From Bursaphelenchus xylophilus (taxonomy: Eukaryota > Nematoda > Chromadorea > Rhabditida > Aphelenchoididae): a stretch of 64,000 bases of DNA. The position numbers were made by a program, and so were the translations under genes. The stretch is from positions 4,588,001-4,652,000 of the forward strand of contig CAJFCV020000001.1 in the NCBI GenBank assembly GCA_904066235.2, given 5' to 3'. Below are positions 59,936 through 64,000 of the stretch, one piece after another. Under the pieces are notes generated by a model. The model saw nothing but the letters and a program-made list of their open reading frames with translations. It was not told the DNA's origin and did no database searches. The first letter of the stretch is position 1. Each line of letters opens with the position of its first letter.

Positions 59936-60166
59936 GCACTGTGCGAACAAAACCAAAAATTTTGCACGGTGCAGTGGAAAAATGTAGGCTGCACTGTGCA
60001 AAAAATTTATTCGGGATTTTTCTCTTCTGCACAGTGCAGCCAAAATCTTGCCGCAAAGTGGGACAAAAAGAAAAATTTGCACAGTGCATAAATTTCAGTG
60101 TAATAAAAGATTTTGCACTGTGCATTTTATTGCGAACGCTCAAAAAGTTCCGACCGCACAGTGCAG
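59936..60166. repeat. Cluster of TGCACNGTGCA palindromes, second
   Basis: Seven copies or near-copies of GCACNGTGC (for example near 59937, 59964, 59991, 60030, 60078, 60114 and 60156) lie within 230 bp, spaced 27-48 bp apart. Confidence 0.7.
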
Positions 60167-61027
60167 TCGCCATCAAAGCCTTCGATGACTAAAACTAACT
60201 TCAAAACGAATCCAAATCCGGAGCATCCGGTAATAACGCGCTTGTAAATAACCAGACTGACTTGGAGGTGACGCGACGCCCCTCTGCCCCACCGAAAAAT
60301 ATTCTCGGACATTTGGAGAGTTAAGAGAGCGAATTTCGGTGTTTGAAAAGGAGAAGAATGAGCAATTCTTTCTGGTTGGCGTCGCGCATCGCTCCGGAGC
60401 AGGTGTGGAGGAGAAAAAGCGGGGATTTGTGCTGCTTTTGTGCGTGTTATGAGATGAGTAGGCTCGGGAGTGCGGAGGAATGGGTGTTAAGGGCCAGAAC
60501 GGCCTCCCAACAAAGGCGGTGGAGTCGGCGTTTTTAATCGGCCGCTGAGTTTCGCCGCTTTCTCAAATTTTAAAACTGTAAGCCCCGAGGCCATGAGGAT
60601 GCTGTGTAATAGAAACTACACTCCAAATTTTTTTTACAACCTCAAAAATACATTCGAGCTTTGTATTTAAAAAAATCTTCTCGAAAAATCCCAACAATTC
60701 CAAAATTTCTTCAAACTTTTCCAAAATTTTTGCCTAAAACAACGAAAAATCCTAAGAAAATGGTAAGAAAAGAGTCCAGCACAAAGATAGAATCCATTTT
60801 TAAAAACTTTCAATGCTTTGTTCCCACTAATCGCACCAAAAAAGTAGGAAAAACTCCAACGGTGCGCGGACCGACGAAAAAACCCTTGGTCTGGATGATT
60901 TCGCGCCAAATTAGATAGCCATCTAAACACTCACCAAAAGTCTAGATCGTAATTGATATATACAATCACTTTCCCATCTTAATTTCAGGTCAAAAAATTC
61001 CAAAACAACTGATTTTTAAATTAGGGG

Positions 61028-61208
61028 TGCACAGTGCAGGCAAAAAATTAAATTTGCTGCACAGTGCAGAGGGATTGCTGAAATTTTTTTTGAGTGCAAG
61101 TGGTTGTCGCAGAAAAATATTTTCTTGAATTTCGGTCGCACTATGCAAAATTTTTTTCCACTTTCCGCACAGTGCATTCAAAATAAAAATTTCGCCGCAC
61201 AGTGCGAG
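61028..61208. repeat. Cluster of TGCACNGTGCA palindromes, third
   Basis: Five copies or near-copies (near 61029, 61058, 61138, 61167 and 61198) lie within 180 bp, again at roughly 30-bp or larger irregular spacing. Confidence 0.7.
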
Positions 61209-64000
61209 AGAAGTCCAAAATCTCTCAGAAATAATAAAGGAAATGGATAAACTATGCACACAGGCGGCCTTGCCGATTGCCATCGCCAATCCCATAAACA
61301 AGAATGGTGTATAAAATTCGAAGCGAGAAAATGGGGCCAAAAGAACGCGCTGCAAATCAAGGACCGCACTGTGACAGGTGCAACGGACAAGAGGGGTGGA
61401 ATATATGACCGCGTAAACTTATAAGTCGGGCTGGAGAAAACGAATGACTCGGCAGCCAAATAAACGATGATCCGGACAAAGGCGGAGTTGCGCAATCGTC
61501 GGGCTCAAATTGGAATGAGAATCATATTTTGGGTGGAGGGAAACCGACGTTTTTTTGAAAAGGAGACTTGATAGGTAAGAAGACTCTACGTTTACGATCT
61601 ACCAGTTAAAACAACAGCCATTTCGAAATTTTGATGACTTAAAAGGGTTTGGAGAATTTTGGGAAATTTCGGAAAAAATATCTGAGATGACCAAAATCTT
61701 GATCGAAAAAATATTTTACAACCATTATACAGCTGTTCGAATACGATTGGATCGTTTTTTGCTTGAAATTTGCAAAAAAATTGAGACTTTCCGAATTTTT
61801 TTTTAATGTCATGAATAATATGTTTTTGTTTCGTTGATGCCCTAAATCACCTAGATTACCGCCAAATCGATTTCTAGCTGATGCTGGTCTCTTATCGCTT
61901 CCATAAAAACATAAATTCCACCAACAACATTTTTGGAAAACTTGAAAACAGAAGTTTTTCCCAATGTTATCCTTGGCCTCATGGATAAAGTGGGGGTTTT
62001 GCTCCGCAATTACCCTGAATCGAACTCAATTCGATTGCAAGTCAATTTCAAGCACCAACTGGTCCTTTATCCCTGCCATAACAACCCAAATTCCATCCCT
62101 GTCCCATGGCGCTGGCCCCCATAAACCGCCGCATTTTGTCGTCGCCAAAAAATTAAATAAGCTCGAAAAGAATTTAGAATGGGGGGTTAGTTTTCTTCAG
62201 GCCAAAACACCCCTCAAAAAAGCGAATTTTTTTGTTTGAATCTCTCTTCTCTTATAATGTATGTAGAAGTAAGTGAAGTGACGAAACTCCGGAGCCGGGC
62301 AATGCTCCGGGACATAAAGAACCCGAAAATTGTGTGTTCTTATGGTCTTCTCTCCTTCATTTCGCCTCCAAAACGAAGCAGCCTGAACAGCCAGAGGAAC
62401 GAGCGGATCGGTGCGAGCAATTCCACGGATCCCGCGACATCCGAAGGCCTCGCGATCTTGAAAATCAATGGGGAGAGCACCTTTTATATTCACCTTGATA
62501 GAGGTGGTCAAGGTGAACAAAAAATGAAATTCCTCAAAGAATTGATGTCCAGACATCTCAAAAATGGTCTAAAAATTCTATTCGCTCTCAGTTTTTGGAG
62601 AAATTGCCCAAAAATTGAAAAATTTTAGCAAAATGCCCTGAGGGAAAATTTTTGACTTCTCCATTAAAAAGAAAATTTTAACTGTTGAAGGTGTCTAACA
62701 TGCATTTAAGATTTTTTTCATACCTCCTAGCCCCATCGGAGTAAAACAACCTGGAGAAATTTTCTTTTTTATGTCATCACCTCCTAGTACAACATAAACG
62801 GGAATCAAAAAATAAACCAATGAGCTTCAGTTGGAAGTTTCGAGGGCTCAACAGGACCTCAAGAATTAATGCTTAAGAACCTCTCAGCCTGACGCAGCCC
62901 GCATTTCCTTGCGAATTAACATCAGAACTTTGTCGAGGCTGAGGAGGGCCGGATGAACAATCTCGCTTGGGCCGTTTGGTAGAAAGTAAGCGGCGCACTT
63001 TACGCATGAATAAAGTGTAGGCCGTCTTCGTCTCCTCCTCGGCCAACAAACCTCTCGACTTTTGTGTGTGGCGTTTATTTATGGAGGGGGGCATAAGTGC
63101 GGGAACCGGTCCGATTTTCTTGTCCTTGGGCCCGGAATTGGATGGCATTAGGGTGGAGGAAAGGGGGATGGGTGCGCGTGGCGGCGGATTAGGAGCCAGC
63201 TTCGGTGACCTGTTTTTGTATTCAAACACACAAAAGAGAGGTTCTCGGAAAGCTCGAGGCCAATTTTGGGTCTCAACACGAAAACCGGGAACGTCTCGAA
63301 AGCCGGCTATACCGAGTAATTTTAGGCTATTTGAAATGGGAGACAATTTTTTCCCCCAAAATAGGAAAATTTCCAAAAATCCCCGAAGTTAAATTTCTTG
63401 TATAAAATGTCGCCTATTCCTTCAAAATATTTCAACACTGATTTAAACCCAAGGTATTTAAAATACGACTGAGCCACATCGACCAAAAAACGCCTTCCAT
63501 TACTCAAAAAACTCCAAAATAATTTTCTTTCGTATAAAATGTCACCCGCCACAAATCGAAAAAATCGAGATACAGAAGGAAAACGTAATTTGCAGAAGCT
63601 CCAAGCGAATCAATTATACAAAAACAACAGAAATTAGTGTATCCCCAGCAACGTAGTGCGGGAAAGTGAAGTAAAAGATCTGCAAAAACGGATTCGAACC
63701 GTTGAAAAACGGATTCTTCCGTGGAAATCCAGTCATCTTCTACGAGCCTATTTTGAACAAAGTCTAAATTGAGAAAAACCACGGTCGTTACATCCGCAAA
63801 TCAGTTGCTATAGTCATTTATATTACTTAAGACCGGATAGAGAGCTTTCAGGCTGATCTCATGAGTAATATCATCGCTATTTCGAAGACTTAAGGTCTTC
63901 GAATCCGAGAACAGAGTCCCTGGTTATGGAAGCCGCCGGTCCGCTGGCTGTATAACATAACAAATGCGCGTCGGAATCGATTCAATGGGATAAGATTTGG

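Larger units (their letters stand above)
58767..64000. other. 5.2-kb right-hand region without a supported gene
   Basis: It contains the foldback at 58980-59292, two clusters of TGCACNGTGCA palindromes, and otherwise AT-rich sequence with GC-richer parts (60.2-60.5 and 62.9-63.2 kb). The start exon of the p66 gene should lie here. The open frame at 62873-63376 (-) has some codon-like composition but no family signature. Confidence 0.4.

Noticed and set aside
62873..63376. 167-residue open frame on the minus strand with a basic, codon-like stretch
   Set aside because: The part LLAEEETKTAYTLFMRKVRR looks protein-like, but there is no recognisable family, no convincing start, and no neighbouring exon. 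Left as unresolved rather than called.
63680..63730. tRNA-like T-arm on the minus strand (GGTTCGAATCC with a 5-bp stem)
   Set aside because: The T-stem is perfect, but no A box, D-arm or matching 7-bp acceptor stem can be found at the right distance. Best explained as chance or a decayed tRNA-derived repeat.

Overview
This window reads as nuclear DNA of a free-living or parasitic nematode. The reasons are short introns with a TTTCAG-type 3' splice site, AG acceptors lying within 2 bases of start codons (as expected for spliced-leader addition), dense genes on both strands, and nematode-type orthologues such as LIN-5 and LIN-53. The genus cannot be named from sequence alone. I reconstructed 17 protein-coding genes by joining exons at GT-AG sites (one GC-AG) with phase checks. 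The first gene runs off the left edge, and the start exon of one gene (p66) is unresolved.

Layout. 1-4.7 kb: a divergent pair, a degenerate DEAD-box-like protein (-) and a 583-residue protein ending in a divergent histone H2A fold (+). 4.7-9.1 kb: repeats (a palindrome cluster, a 2.4 kb foldback element, a MITE). 9.1-12.1 kb: an RSPH3-type radial spoke protein. 12.5-18.5 kb: hnRNP Q/R (hrp-2, -) and a chromodomain/ankyrin protein (+) sharing a promoter region. 19.2-20.8 kb: a MITE and an ATG101/EPG-9-like HORMA protein. 20.8-28.6 kb: gene-poor, with a PNRC-like decapping co-activator and many TTACAGTAA palindromes. 28.7-39.1 kb: an RNA polymerase I RPA34-like subunit (-), LIN-5/NuMA (+) and NOM1 (+), with three transposon insertions around them. 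39.4-41.4 kb: two adjacent secreted glycine-rich protein genes. 41.9-58.8 kb: lin-53/RbAp48 (-), nicalin, ABHD17, exocyst EXOC8, and the NuRD subunit p66/GATAD2 (-). 58.8-64 kb: repeats and unassigned sequence.

Several genes concern chromatin (H2A variant, chromodomain/ankyrin, RbAp48, p66). RbAp48 and p66 are partners in NuRD, but the genes are far apart and on separate transcripts, so the grouping may be chance. Nucleolar function is represented twice (RPA34-like and NOM1).

The most unusual items are: the H2A-like histone with a ~485-residue N-terminal tail built from phase-0 exons that have duplicated in tandem and carry SPKK-like motifs; an RSPH3 homologue in an animal group without motile cilia; and a set of foldback elements whose arms are themselves tandem arrays, two of them with perfect 8-bp target duplications.
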